From Bacteroidota bacterium (GTDB lineage: Bacteria > Bacteroidota > Bacteroidia > UBA7662 > CANHCV01): a stretch of DNA of 15,940 nt. A model generated the notes under the pieces. That model saw nothing but the letters and a program-made list of their open reading frames with translations. It was not told where the DNA came from and made no database searches. The stretch lies in assembly GCA_027488715.1 (NCBI GenBank), contig JAIYBD010000047.1:1-15940 (forward strand), in the 5' to 3' direction. The position numbers and the translations under genes are program-made. Below, piece by piece: positions 1 through 7,018 of this stretch. Within the stretch, counting starts at the first letter, position 1. The number at the start of each line of letters is the position of its first letter.

Positions 1-552
1 AACCTCATTCTCAAGGTTTAACTTTTCGATCAGTTCAGGCAATAAACCTTCGGAAGCCAAACGAGTTGTTAGAATGATCAAACCGTCACGGATCTCTCGA
101 CGCATTTTGAATCGAGTTTCAGCAGGAATACTTTCGAAAAATCGAAGACGTTGAAATAATTCTTTGAGATTCCCATGGTGAAGAACGTAGCGAATTACCT
201 CGCGATCTTTCGAAAGGATGAGTTTTGAAAGATGATCGTCTAAGGAGTTGGGCGAATAAACGGGAGCGATAATTTTTGAGCCAAGGCGTTTATTCAATTC
301 CGACCAAAATCCTTCATACCCCAAAATCGCATTTTGCGCGAATGCCCATTGAAATTCGGTATGGTCTAAAAACCAATGCATCATTTCAAGGAATTTATCC
401 CGAGCGAACGCATTGGATTCAATTTCGCGAACAATTTTTTCCCACTGCAATTCAGCATTAACCCCTAAATGCAAAAAAGCCAGCATTTCCCGAAATCGTC
501 GGTATTTTCCCATTCGGGGTTCGATAAGAAATACGGGTTTTAGCTGAATCAT
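1..552 (-). CDS. Gcr-like (SpecificRecomb family) membrane protein, N-terminal part, cut by window edge
   Basis: An open frame of 184 codons runs from an ATG at 552 to the window start without a stop, so the 3' part is missing. The protein begins MIQLKPVFLIEPRMGKYRRF and is soluble and helical so far. Residues about 78-175 have the pattern GF(W)SEL-x2-RLG, then a polar stretch, then RDGLIILTTRLASEGLLPEL. This resembles the N-terminal region of proteins called site-specific recombinase Gcr (PF10136), where FF-x-EL-x2-RL and a DAI-x-IL-x6-GL-x-PEL motif are usual. The recombinase name is poorly founded: members are large proteins with many membrane spans in their C-terminal half, which is not visible here. 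The ATG overlaps the stop codon of the upstream serine hydrolase by one base (TAATG), so the two are probably translationally coupled. The family call is from memory of the motif pattern and is moderate; the existence of the gene is secure. Confidence 0.5.
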   Translation of the reverse strand, partial: MIQLKPVFLIEPRMGKYRRFREMLAFLHLGVNAELQWEKIVREIESNAFARDKFLEMMHWFLDHTEFQWAFAQNAILGYEGFWSELNKRLGSKIIAPVYSPNSLDDHLSKLILSKDREVIRYVLHHGNLKELFQRLRFFESIPAETRFKMRREIRDGLIILTTRLASEGLLPELIEKLNLENEV

Positions 553-1724
553 TAGAAATCAAATTCTCGTTCACTAATATCAATGCCCATCAATCGAAAC
601 ATTTGGGCCATATCCATGGGTCGGGTTTGGTCGTTGTTGCTCAGAACAATCACGCAAGCATTTCTTTTAGGAATGCGGAGGAAGTTGTTTTTAAATCCGT
701 TCCACCATCCTCGGTGGTAAACAATCCCACTACCATCTTTGAAAAGTCGCCATCCCAATCCATAATCTTTGATTCCTTTCATCTCCGGACTTCCTGCATA
801 CATTTTTCGTTGGGTAGAATCCGACAATAGAAAGTTGTTTTCCAGTGCTACATGGAATTTTAATAAGTCCAAAGCCGATGCATAAATGCCTTTATCTCCA
901 ACAATACCATCAATCAATTTGTCGTTTCGGGCATATTTCCCACTGAAACCAATGGCAGAATTCTCGGTACGGGGGGCATATCCATTCCTGAAAACAAAGG
1001 AATTGTACATTCCAATGGGCTCAAAAATTTCTTGATCTACAAAGTCTTCGAAAGGGGCTTGGGTAACCTGTTCAACGATGCAGGCCAATAAAGCATAGTT
1101 GGTATTATTATAGCGGAAAAATTGGCCGGGTTTAGTGTAAGGCGCTGGCTTTTTTTCGACCATGTATTGAACCAATTGTTCATTGGTGATCGGCTCGCCT
1201 CCGTTGTAGGTTTTCGGAAGAAAATTAAGGTAATCGGGTAAGCCACTTCGGTGGTTGAGAAGCATCTCTACCGTTACCTTGGGGTAAGGAATTCCAGGAA
1301 AAAACTGAGGAAGAGTGTCAGAAAGTGAAATAATTCCTCGTTCAATTAAAATCATCACCGCCGCTGAAGTAATGGTTTTACTCACCGATGCCAATTGAAA
1401 AGAGGTGTTTAAATTCAAGGAATCTTGAGTTCTCCAATCGCGAACACCATAAGAACTCCAAAAGACCTGCCCATCATTAAACAAAACAACACTTCCATTG
1501 AAATGCCCCGATTGGTGCAAACGTTTGAAATACTGATCAATTTTTTGGTGTGTTGCAGAATCAAACGGTTGAAGTGAATTCAAATAAATTGTTTCGGGCT
1601 GAAGCGGCACAGGAGGATCTCCCGCAAAACTGAAAAGAGATAAGCAAAAAGCGCAAAGAGGTAAAAAGAATCTACAAAGCATACCACAAGAACGAGCACA
1701 ACGTGCATTTAACCAATAAGCCAT
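552..1724 (-). CDS. Exported serine hydrolase, beta-lactamase / class C PBP fold
   Basis: A 390-residue protein of the Beta-lactamase family (PF00144), covering class C beta-lactamases, DD-peptidases and esterases. All three active-site motifs are present: S113-V-S-K116 (nucleophile and general base), Y205-N-N207 (the YxN motif, in a FRYNNTNYALL context) and H337-R-G339 (the KTG-equivalent HxG). A hydrophobic, Cys-containing segment at about 15-34 ending near FAGDPP is a signal peptide or signal anchor, so the enzyme acts in the periplasm or outside. The true start may be M15 (1682), since the first 14 residues look unlike a signal peptide n-region. The substrate cannot be told; stand-alone enzymes of this kind often act on peptidoglycan peptides, D-amino-acid peptides or esters. 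The gene lies 52 nt after the glycosyltransferase and overlaps the next gene by one base, so it is probably part of the yraN operon. Confidence 0.88.
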   Translation of the reverse strand: MAYWLNARCARSCGMLCRFFLPLCAFCLSLFSFAGDPPVPLQPETIYLNSLQPFDSATHQKIDQYFKRLHQSGHFNGSVVLFNDGQVFWSSYGVRDWRTQDSLNLNTSFQLASVSKTITSAAVMILIERGIISLSDTLPQFFPGIPYPKVTVEMLLNHRSGLPDYLNFLPKTYNGGEPITNEQLVQYMVEKKPAPYTKPGQFFRYNNTNYALLACIVEQVTQAPFEDFVDQEIFEPIGMYNSFVFRNGYAPRTENSAIGFSGKYARNDKLIDGIVGDKGIYASALDLLKFHVALENNFLLSDSTQRKMYAGSPEMKGIKDYGLGWRLFKDGSGIVYHRGWWNGFKNNFLRIPKRNACVIVLSNNDQTRPMDMAQMFRLMGIDISEREFDF

Positions 1725-1776
1725 CAGTAGGTAGACGTTAAAATTCTCCTAAAATGGACGGCGAATGGTGGTTTTT

Positions 1777-3687
1777 TCAACAATGTTGAAATTCACGAAG
1801 CATTCTTTTGATGTCCATTTTTGAATTCCAATGCCTTAAATATTCATTTCTCAAGGCGATCTCAATGGCATCTAAGGAAGAATCGGCATAATTGAGGACA
1901 AAATTTTTGCTTTTTCCTGGGTTTGGAATAGGTACACCAACCCAAGATTTCTTTCCCAAAAGGACGGAAAAGAGGTTTGAAAAAAGAGAAAATCTGTTTT
2001 TTGAAAAAAGAAAATATGGAAACGAAATAAGGAAAACGAAACAAAATAATAAATCCAATATCCGCTTATTCCGTTGGTTGCTCGGTGAGAAATACGCCAA
2101 ATTAAATTCTTTACTGTAGAGTACCCCTGGCGTTTCTACCGATTGAGATCCAATGATGAACGAACTATCTTTTGGTACAATTTTAAACAAATAGCCTCTT
2201 TTCAGTTTTTCCATGGATTGGATAATTTGTTCGTTGGAGAGGCAAGATCCACAGAAAATGATTTGTTCCAATTGAAGATCCGAGGCAATTTTTGGGAGCT
2301 TTGAAAAATTACCAAGTCCAATATTTTCTAAATTTGGGTGGATAAATCCTAAATACCGAATTGATGAGTTCGATTTTTGAAGTAATCCAAGGACCCGTTC
2401 AACCTCCAATTCCGTTCCGATCATAACGGTTCTTAAGTCGGTTTGAGATTCGATTTTCCATTGGCCTAAACCGATTCGGATCAATATCCATCGGAATCCA
2501 ATTAGGCCAATGGCTCCAATAAGAGCACCAACTAACAGCATCCCTCTGGAGAATCGAAAGGATTCATCCAATAAACCATAGGCTGCTAAAGTAACGGTAG
2601 CTCCTATGGCCAATCCTCGAAGTAATTTCCAAGGTTGAAACGGACGGTCATAACCTCCAGAAAGATACATCGATAGCAACCAAACCAAAATGTAGGCAGG
2701 AACAAAACCAAATAGAAAAACATCCGGGTAACGAACCCCATCCATTTCTTTGATATTGCGCTCCCAATACCCTTCCAAGAAATAAAAAAGAGCCCAAAGT
2801 AGAGAAAAATCAAAAATGGGAAGTAGGCTTTTTTGAATTCGATGCGATAAATAAGCCCAAATGGCTTTGGCAATAATAGCAGGATAGAGAATGGTGGAAA
2901 GGAAAAATGCTTGTCCTCGACTGAAATAACGCTTAGCAAAAATAATCATAGCGCCATAAAAAGCTTTTACATAGCCATAGCTTTCTTTTCGAGTACTTTC
3001 ACCTTTGTAGTGGATGATGGGCGTAAGGGGGAAATAGTGGTTTTCGTATCCCGCAAGTCGAATTCGATGTGATAAATCAATGTCTTCGCCATACATGAAA
3101 TACGTTTCATCCAACAATCCAATTTCATCTAAAACAGATTTTCGCATCCACATAAAAGCGCCTGCCAGCACTTCAATTTTTTGGGGCTGTTGTTCACTTA
3201 AATTTCCGTGATAGTAAGCCCCAAATCGCGGATGTTTAGGAAATAATTTCGCTAAACCCGTCATTTTGTAAACCGCAACCTCGGGCGTGGGTAGTCCTCT
3301 TTTTGATTCCGGCAAGTAAACGCCCGAACCATCTAACATTTTTACGCCAAGTCCACCAAGTTTCGGCTGCCCTTGGCAGTACCGCAAGATTTCATCAAAA
3401 CAATTTTCGGGAACGATGGTGTCGGGATTCAACAGTAAAACCCATTCCCCTTTGGCTAATCGGATGGCTTGATTGTTGGCTTTTGAAAATCCAACATTGA
3501 CCTGGTTTTCAATGAGTATGACTTCCGGAAATTGGCTTTTTATCCATTCAACCGACCCATCACTCGAGCAATTATCAACCACAAAAACTTCCGAATCAAT
3601 TCCTTTCGTTGCCGAAAAAACGCTTCTCAAGCATTGCTCTAGAAAGTATTTGACGTTGTAATTAACTATGACTACCGTTAGCACCAT
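1777..3687 (-). CDS. Membrane GT2 glycosyltransferase fused to a degenerate polyprenyl-glycosylphosphotransferase module
   Basis: A 636-residue two-part protein. Residues 1-230 are a GT-A family 2 transferase of the rhamnosyltransferase-like type: VVIVNYN at the start, VDNCSSDGS, the DxD-equivalent NPDT (87-90), LAGAFMWMRK and the catalytic-loop GEDIDLSHR (200-208). Hydrophobic spans follow at about 258-280, 290-306, 322-342, 357-373 and 382-404. Residues 419-495 resemble the nucleotide-binding-like domain of WbaP-type sugar transferases (PF13727). After that come RNKRILDLLF (539-548) with one membrane helix, GKKSWVGVPIP (578-588) and HWNSKMDIKRML near the end. These match the outer landmarks of bacterial sugar transferases (PF02397), but the catalytic core between them is absent. 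It probably works in exopolysaccharide or O-antigen-like glycan assembly at the inner membrane. The ATG at 3687 is preferred to a TTG at 3708, which would overlap yraN; MVLTVVIVNYN is a normal GT2 start. Confidence 0.8.
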   Translation of the reverse strand: MVLTVVIVNYNVKYFLEQCLRSVFSATKGIDSEVFVVDNCSSDGSVEWIKSQFPEVILIENQVNVGFSKANNQAIRLAKGEWVLLLNPDTIVPENCFDEILRYCQGQPKLGGLGVKMLDGSGVYLPESKRGLPTPEVAVYKMTGLAKLFPKHPRFGAYYHGNLSEQQPQKIEVLAGAFMWMRKSVLDEIGLLDETYFMYGEDIDLSHRIRLAGYENHYFPLTPIIHYKGESTRKESYGYVKAFYGAMIIFAKRYFSRGQAFFLSTILYPAIIAKAIWAYLSHRIQKSLLPIFDFSLLWALFYFLEGYWERNIKEMDGVRYPDVFLFGFVPAYILVWLLSMYLSGGYDRPFQPWKLLRGLAIGATVTLAAYGLLDESFRFSRGMLLVGALIGAIGLIGFRWILIRIGLGQWKIESQTDLRTVMIGTELEVERVLGLLQKSNSSIRYLGFIHPNLENIGLGNFSKLPKIASDLQLEQIIFCGSCLSNEQIIQSMEKLKRGYLFKIVPKDSSFIIGSQSVETPGVLYSKEFNLAYFSPSNQRNKRILDLLFCFVFLISFPYFLFSKNRFSLFSNLFSVLLGKKSWVGVPIPNPGKSKNFVLNYADSSLDAIEIALRNEYLRHWNSKMDIKRMLREFQHC

Positions 3688-3704
3688 ACCAACGTGCAAG
3701 ATAT

Positions 3705-4094
3705 TCAATAATATTCAACGGGCACAAAAGCATGCTCAAAATGTTCCAATTCCCATTCTTTTTCTGGATGAGTGATGATGGAGATGACATCGAAACGGAT
3801 TTCATGGTCATGCGGAAATTTTCGCAAATAATGACGAGCAGCTTGGGTGATTTTTCGTTGTTTGAAAGAATTGACAGCTTTTTCTGGATGAACATTTTTC
3901 CAAGGTTTTCTAGATTTTACTTCCGTGAAAACCAAGGTGTTCTGATCCTTGCTTATCAGATCAATCTCGGCAATGGTGGAGTAATGAAAGTTTTTTTGGA
4001 GGATGAAATGTCCTTTCTGCAGCAAATAATTTTCTGCAAAGGCTTCTGCCGAACGTCCTGTTTCGGTGGAAGCGATTTTTTCCGTCTTTTTCAT
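3705..4094 (-). CDS. yraN: YraN / UPF0102 family nuclease-like protein
   Basis: A 129-residue protein of UPF0102, a small family with a restriction-endonuclease-like (Holliday-junction-resolvase-like) fold found in nearly all bacteria. Hallmarks are GRSAEAFAENYLLQKG near the N-terminus, then AEIDLIS-x4-TLVFTEVKSR, giving the E-x-D...ExK pattern of the PD-(D/E)xK superfamily, then a KQRKI-x6-YL helix and RFDVISI. The biochemical role of YraN is not settled; a DNA-processing role is inferred from the fold. The ATG at 4094 gives MKKTEKIASTETGRSAE and is preferred over a TTG at 4109. The start codons of this gene and of the divergent thioesterase gene are only 26 bp apart. The stop is 17 nt before the glycosyltransferase ATG, so yraN probably heads the minus-strand operon. 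Confidence 0.88.
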   Translation of the reverse strand: MKKTEKIASTETGRSAEAFAENYLLQKGHFILQKNFHYSTIAEIDLISKDQNTLVFTEVKSRKPWKNVHPEKAVNSFKQRKITQAARHYLRKFPHDHEIRFDVISIITHPEKEWELEHFEHAFVPVEYY

Positions 4095-4096
4095 GG

Positions 4097-4104
4097 TAAC
4101 TTTG
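4097..4104 (+). promoter_or_regulatory. Predicted -7 promoter element of the thioesterase-yicC-gmk operon
   Basis: TAACTTTG is an exact match to the Bacteroidota -7 consensus TAnnTTTG. The expected transcription start is about 4108-4110, giving a leader of roughly 12 nt before the ATG at 4121. The -33 region is only a T-run at 4076-4080, inside the 5' end of yraN, where TTTG would be expected. The element sits in the 26-bp divergent gap. Confidence 0.6.
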
Positions 4105-4105
4105 C

Positions 4106-4113
4106 ACAAAATA
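4106..4113 (-). promoter_or_regulatory. Possible weak -7 element for yraN, back to back with the plus-strand promoter
   Basis: On the minus strand TATTTTGT (TAnnTTG, one T short of consensus) ends 13 nt before the yraN ATG at 4094. It lies directly beside the plus-strand TAACTTTG, so the two promoters could not easily be occupied at once. No convincing -33 TTTG was found, so this is a weak call. Confidence 0.25.
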
Positions 4114-4120
4114 CAAAAAA

Positions 4121-4651
4121 ATGCTGGCTCCTAAAAAACCTGCCGATTCGTTCACGGTGATGAACGAGATGATTTTGCCCAACGACACCAACGTGTTAAA
4201 TAACCTCATGGGCGGCCGCTTGTTGCATTTTATGGATATCTGCGCTGCCATTGCCGCCCAAAAACATTCCGGTCGTGTTGTGGTCACCGCATCGGTAGAT
4301 TCGGTTTCTTTCAAAGAACCCGTGAAATTAGGTGATGTGGTTACCCTTGAAGCTTGGGTAACTCGAGCATTTACTTCTTCTATGGAAGTTTTTATTCGTG
4401 TTACTTGTGAAAATATCCCTACCCGAAGAAAAGTAAAGTGCAATGAGGCCTACTACACCTTCGTTGCCGTTGATCAATTGGGAACACCCATCTCGGTGCC
4501 CCCGATTAAGCCAGAAACCGAAGAAGATCAATACCGATTTGAGGACGCTTTGAAAAGAAGGCAACTTCGTTTGTTGATCGCTGGGAAAATCAAGCCGGAA
4601 GATGCACCAGAATTGAAGGAATTATTTACCCCAAAATCCGATAACGCATGA
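4121..4651 (+). CDS. Acyl-CoA thioesterase, hot-dog fold (YciA/BACH type)
   Basis: A 176-residue hot-dog-fold thioesterase (PF03061, acyl-CoA hydrolase group) that hydrolyses acyl-CoA to free fatty acid and CoA in the cytoplasm. Recognisable motifs are LPNDTNVLNNLMGGRLLHFMD (residues 19-39), with the conserved Asn24, the GG at 31-32 that starts the buried helix, and the catalytic-type Asp39. VVTASVDSVSFKEPVKLGDVV and the strand AYYTFVAVD follow. Residues from about 125 form a charged helical tail (FEDALKRRQLRLLIAGKIKPEDAPELKELF) normal for the Bacteroidota version. It is the first gene of a five-gene run; its TGA overlaps the yicC ATG in an ATGA. The preceding promoter gives a very short leader. 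Chain-length preference cannot be read from the sequence. Confidence 0.9.
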   Translation: MLAPKKPADSFTVMNEMILPNDTNVLNNLMGGRLLHFMDICAAIAAQKHSGRVVVTASVDSVSFKEPVKLGDVVTLEAWVTRAFTSSMEVFIRVTCENIPTRRKVKCNEAYYTFVAVDQLGTPISVPPIKPETEEDQYRFEDALKRRQLRLLIAGKIKPEDAPELKELFTPKSDNA

Positions 4652-5511
4652 TGCAATCCATGACCGGTTTCGGTTCGGCTAGCGCCCAAACAAAACTTGG
4701 AAAAATTACCGTGGAATTGAGGGCGCTCAACAGCAAGCAACTCGATTTAACTATCCGCTTGCCCAAAGAGTTTTCTAATCTGGAAGCCCAGGTTAGGCAA
4801 GCCATCTCCAACAAAAACCAACGCGGAAAAATCTCCTGCATGATTCATTTGGAATCTGATTCAAAGGTTGAGGTGAAGCTTAATAAAGAGTTGGCTAATA
4901 ATTATTTAATTCAGCTAAAAGAATTTTCCGATTCGCATCAAATGTCGGAAGTTGATTTTTTAAGCATCATCACCCGAATGCCAGAAGTGTTTTCAGGTCA
5001 GAATTCCTCCGACGAGAACGACGAACGAGAATTTGTCATGGCTGTTCATCAAGCTTGCGATGATCTAAATCAATTTCGATTTCAAGAAGGATTAGAAACC
5101 CAAAAGGCCATCTCATCCAGCTTGTTTGAAATTCAAAGCCATCTTCAAAAGATTACGGAATTGGATGCCGAACGCATCGATTTGATGAAAGAAAAGTTCG
5201 AATCGTGGGTCAAAGATCGTTTAGCAAAAGCATCATTCGATCAGGAACGATTCGAGCAAGAGTTGATTTATTACTTGGAGAAATTGGATGTTTCTGAGGA
5301 AAAACAAAGGTTACAACAGCATTTGAATTTCTTTCAAGAAACCATGAAGGAAACCCAATCGGGTCGAAAGTTAGGCTTTATTTCCCAAGAAATGGGACGT
5401 GAAATCAATACCCTAGGTTCAAAGGCTAATCATTTTGGAATTCAACAAAGTGTAGTTGAAATGAAGAATGAACTGGAGAAGATTAAAGAACAAGTGCTCA
5501 ATATTTTATGA
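4648..5511 (+). CDS. yicC: YicC family endoribonuclease
   Basis: A 287-residue YicC protein, the same length as the E. coli homologue. The N-terminal domain (PF03755) starts MMQSMTGFGSA, matching the usual M-x2-SMTGF, and has the typical VELRALNSKQLDL-x-IRLP. The C-terminal DUF1732 domain ends with GRKLGFISQEMGREINTLGSK and the helix SVVEMKNELEKIKEQVLNI. E. coli YicC has been shown to be an endoribonuclease linked to RNA turnover and stationary-phase growth; the same activity here is inferred from family. The first of two adjacent ATGs (4648) is chosen because it gives the family's exact N-terminus and the ATGA overlap with the thioesterase gene. The gene also overlaps gmk by ATGA at its end. 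The yicC-gmk pairing is widely conserved in Bacteroidota. Confidence 0.93.
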   Translation: MMQSMTGFGSASAQTKLGKITVELRALNSKQLDLTIRLPKEFSNLEAQVRQAISNKNQRGKISCMIHLESDSKVEVKLNKELANNYLIQLKEFSDSHQMSEVDFLSIITRMPEVFSGQNSSDENDEREFVMAVHQACDDLNQFRFQEGLETQKAISSSLFEIQSHLQKITELDAERIDLMKEKFESWVKDRLAKASFDQERFEQELIYYLEKLDVSEEKQRLQQHLNFFQETMKETQSGRKLGFISQEMGREINTLGSKANHFGIQQSVVEMKNELEKIKEQVLNIL

Positions 5512-6071
5512 TTAGAAAAGCAATCATTTTTTCGGCGCCTTCTGGAGCAGGTAAAACGACGTTAGTTCGTCATTTGATGGAAAAACTTCCAATTCTTCAA
5601 TTCTCGGTTTCGGCTACGAGTCGATCCAAAAGGGAACATGAAATTCACGGTAAAGACTATTTTTTCCTAACTCCAGAACAATTTAGAGCACACATTCAAT
5701 CCAACGATTTCCTGGAATGGGAAGAAGTTTACCCCAATCATTATTACGGAACGTTGAAAAGCGAAGTTGAAAGAATTTTTGAAGAGGGCAAAGTCGTTAT
5801 TTTTGATGTGGATGTTGTGGGTGGATTGAACCTGAAAGAGTACTTTGGTTCTGAGGCCTTGGCCGTTTTTGTTAAACCTCCTTCCGAAGAAGAATTGGAA
5901 AATCGCCTGCGTTATCGAAATACCGAAACCGAAGAAAAAATCCAATTGCGATTGGCAAAAGCGAAACACGAATTGGCTTTTGAAGATCGATTTGATACGG
6001 TTATCGTCAATGAAAATCTCGAAATAGCGAAGGGTGAATCGCTTGAAAAAGTTAAAAATTTTATTCAATGA
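5508..6071 (+). CDS. gmk: Guanylate kinase
   Basis: A 187-residue guanylate kinase that phosphorylates GMP to GDP with ATP, an essential step of purine nucleotide supply. The P-loop is SAPSGAGKTT (residues 9-18, Lys16); its first position is Ala rather than the more usual Gly, which I take as a lineage variant. The GMP-binding lid is complete: VSATSRSKREHEIHGKDYFF (34-53), with Arg39, Arg42 and Tyr51, then EW-x-EVYPNHYYGT (70-82). FDVDVVGGLNLK follows, where most relatives have DVQG or DIDVQG. The length is slightly shorter than E. coli Gmk (207) and normal for the phylum. It overlaps yicC upstream and the dehydrogenase downstream by ATGA, so expression is coupled to both. Confidence 0.96.
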   Translation: MIRKAIIFSAPSGAGKTTLVRHLMEKLPILQFSVSATSRSKREHEIHGKDYFFLTPEQFRAHIQSNDFLEWEEVYPNHYYGTLKSEVERIFEEGKVVIFDVDVVGGLNLKEYFGSEALAVFVKPPSEEELENRLRYRNTETEEKIQLRLAKAKHELAFEDRFDTVIVNENLEIAKGESLEKVKNFIQ

Positions 6072-7018
6072 ATCCCATGAATATTCTCATTATTGGTTCA
6101 GAAGGTCAACTGGGCTCTGAGTTATACGATGCACTTGTTCTTAAATATCCAAGTGCTAAAGTCGTTTGTTCCGATATTCGAAATGCATTTCCAGAAAAAG
6201 AACGAAACTTCGAAATCTTGGATGCCACCGATGCACCAGCTTTGGATCGAATCATCGAGAAGTATCAGATTTCTCAAATTTATCATCTTGCAGCAATTTT
6301 GTCGGCACGTGGCGAACAAAACCCGCTCTGGGCTTGGGATATCAATATGCGTGGATTGTTGGTGGTTTTAGAAGCTGCGGTGAAGCATAAAATTCATCGC
6401 ATGTATTGGCCGAGTTCCATCGCCGCATTCGGGCCCAATACTCCTCGCGTTCAAACCCCGCAGCAAGTGGTCATGGATCCCAATACCGTTTACGGAATGA
6501 GTAAGCAAGTAGGGGAGCTGTGGTGCCGTTACTATTTCGAAAAATACGGGTTAGATGTTCGCAGCCTTCGGTACCCCGGTATCATCAGTTACAAAACCCT
6601 TCCGGGTGGAGGAACAACCGATTACGCCATCGATATTTTTCATAAGGCGTTGAAAGGCGAGAAATTTACCTGTTTCCTAGGTCCGGAAACACCTCTTCCC
6701 ATGATGTACATCGATGATGCCATTCGCGCAACTTTGGAATTGATGGAGGCTCCAACTGAGCAAATCAAAGAACGAACCAGCTACAATCTCGCTGCCCTAT
6801 CGTTTACTCCCGAACAATTAGGCGAAGCCATTAAAAAAGCTATTCCTGGCTTTGAAATGGATTATGCCCCCGATTTTCGTCAGAAAATTGCCGACTCTTG
6901 GCCCGGTTCCATCGACGATTCGGAAGCAAGGAAGGATTGGGGATGGAATCATCAATTTGGCATGGATGAGTTGGTTCATGTGATGTTGGATGGGTTAAAA
7001 TCCGGTTATTTGTCATGA
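6068..7018 (+). CDS. tdh: SDR-type L-threonine 3-dehydrogenase (NAD-dependent epimerase family)
   Basis: A 316-residue extended short-chain dehydrogenase (PF01370) closely resembling the GalE-like L-threonine dehydrogenases of Flavobacterium and animals, not the zinc-dependent E. coli type. The expected reaction is L-threonine + NAD+ to 2-amino-3-ketobutyrate, which a CoA ligase then splits to glycine and acetyl-CoA. Evidence: the Rossmann motif ILIIGSEGQLGSEL with Gly10, Gly13 and Gly16; Asp36 (SDIR) for NAD preference; LAAILSARGEQNPLWAWDIN; WPSSIAAFGP (Ser116/117); the catalytic Y142-x3-K146 in TVYGMSKQVGE; and the substrate-loop signature RYPGIISY-x-TLPGGGTTDYA. PDFRQKIADSWPGSIDD and RKDWGW near the end are also typical. 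The partner glycine C-acetyltransferase gene is not in the window. The start could be M1 or M4 (6077); M1 makes the ATGA overlap with gmk. Confidence 0.92.
   Translation: MNPMNILIIGSEGQLGSELYDALVLKYPSAKVVCSDIRNAFPEKERNFEILDATDAPALDRIIEKYQISQIYHLAAILSARGEQNPLWAWDINMRGLLVVLEAAVKHKIHRMYWPSSIAAFGPNTPRVQTPQQVVMDPNTVYGMSKQVGELWCRYYFEKYGLDVRSLRYPGIISYKTLPGGGTTDYAIDIFHKALKGEKFTCFLGPETPLPMMYIDDAIRATLELMEAPTEQIKERTSYNLAALSFTPEQLGEAIKKAIPGFEMDYAPDFRQKIADSWPGSIDDSEARKDWGWNHQFGMDELVHVMLDGLKSGYLS

Noticed and set aside
2604..2939. 111-codon second minus-strand frame within the glycosyltransferase
   Set aside because: A shifted-frame shadow of the membrane-spanning region, Phe- and Leu-rich because of T-rich codons; no frameshift is needed to explain the main gene.
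3685..3708. TTG start at 3708 for the glycosyltransferase
   Set aside because: It would overlap yraN and add MNILHVG before the normal GT2 N-terminus; the ATG at 3687 fits the family.
3732..4160. 142-codon open frame on the plus strand opposite yraN
   Set aside because: It is antisense to a clear UPF0102 gene, its product is Phe-rich with no recognisable motif, and it overlaps the thioesterase start in another frame.
5667..6068. 133-codon minus-strand frame opposite gmk
   Set aside because: Phe- and Asn-rich shadow of the guanylate kinase gene, with no family features or promoter.
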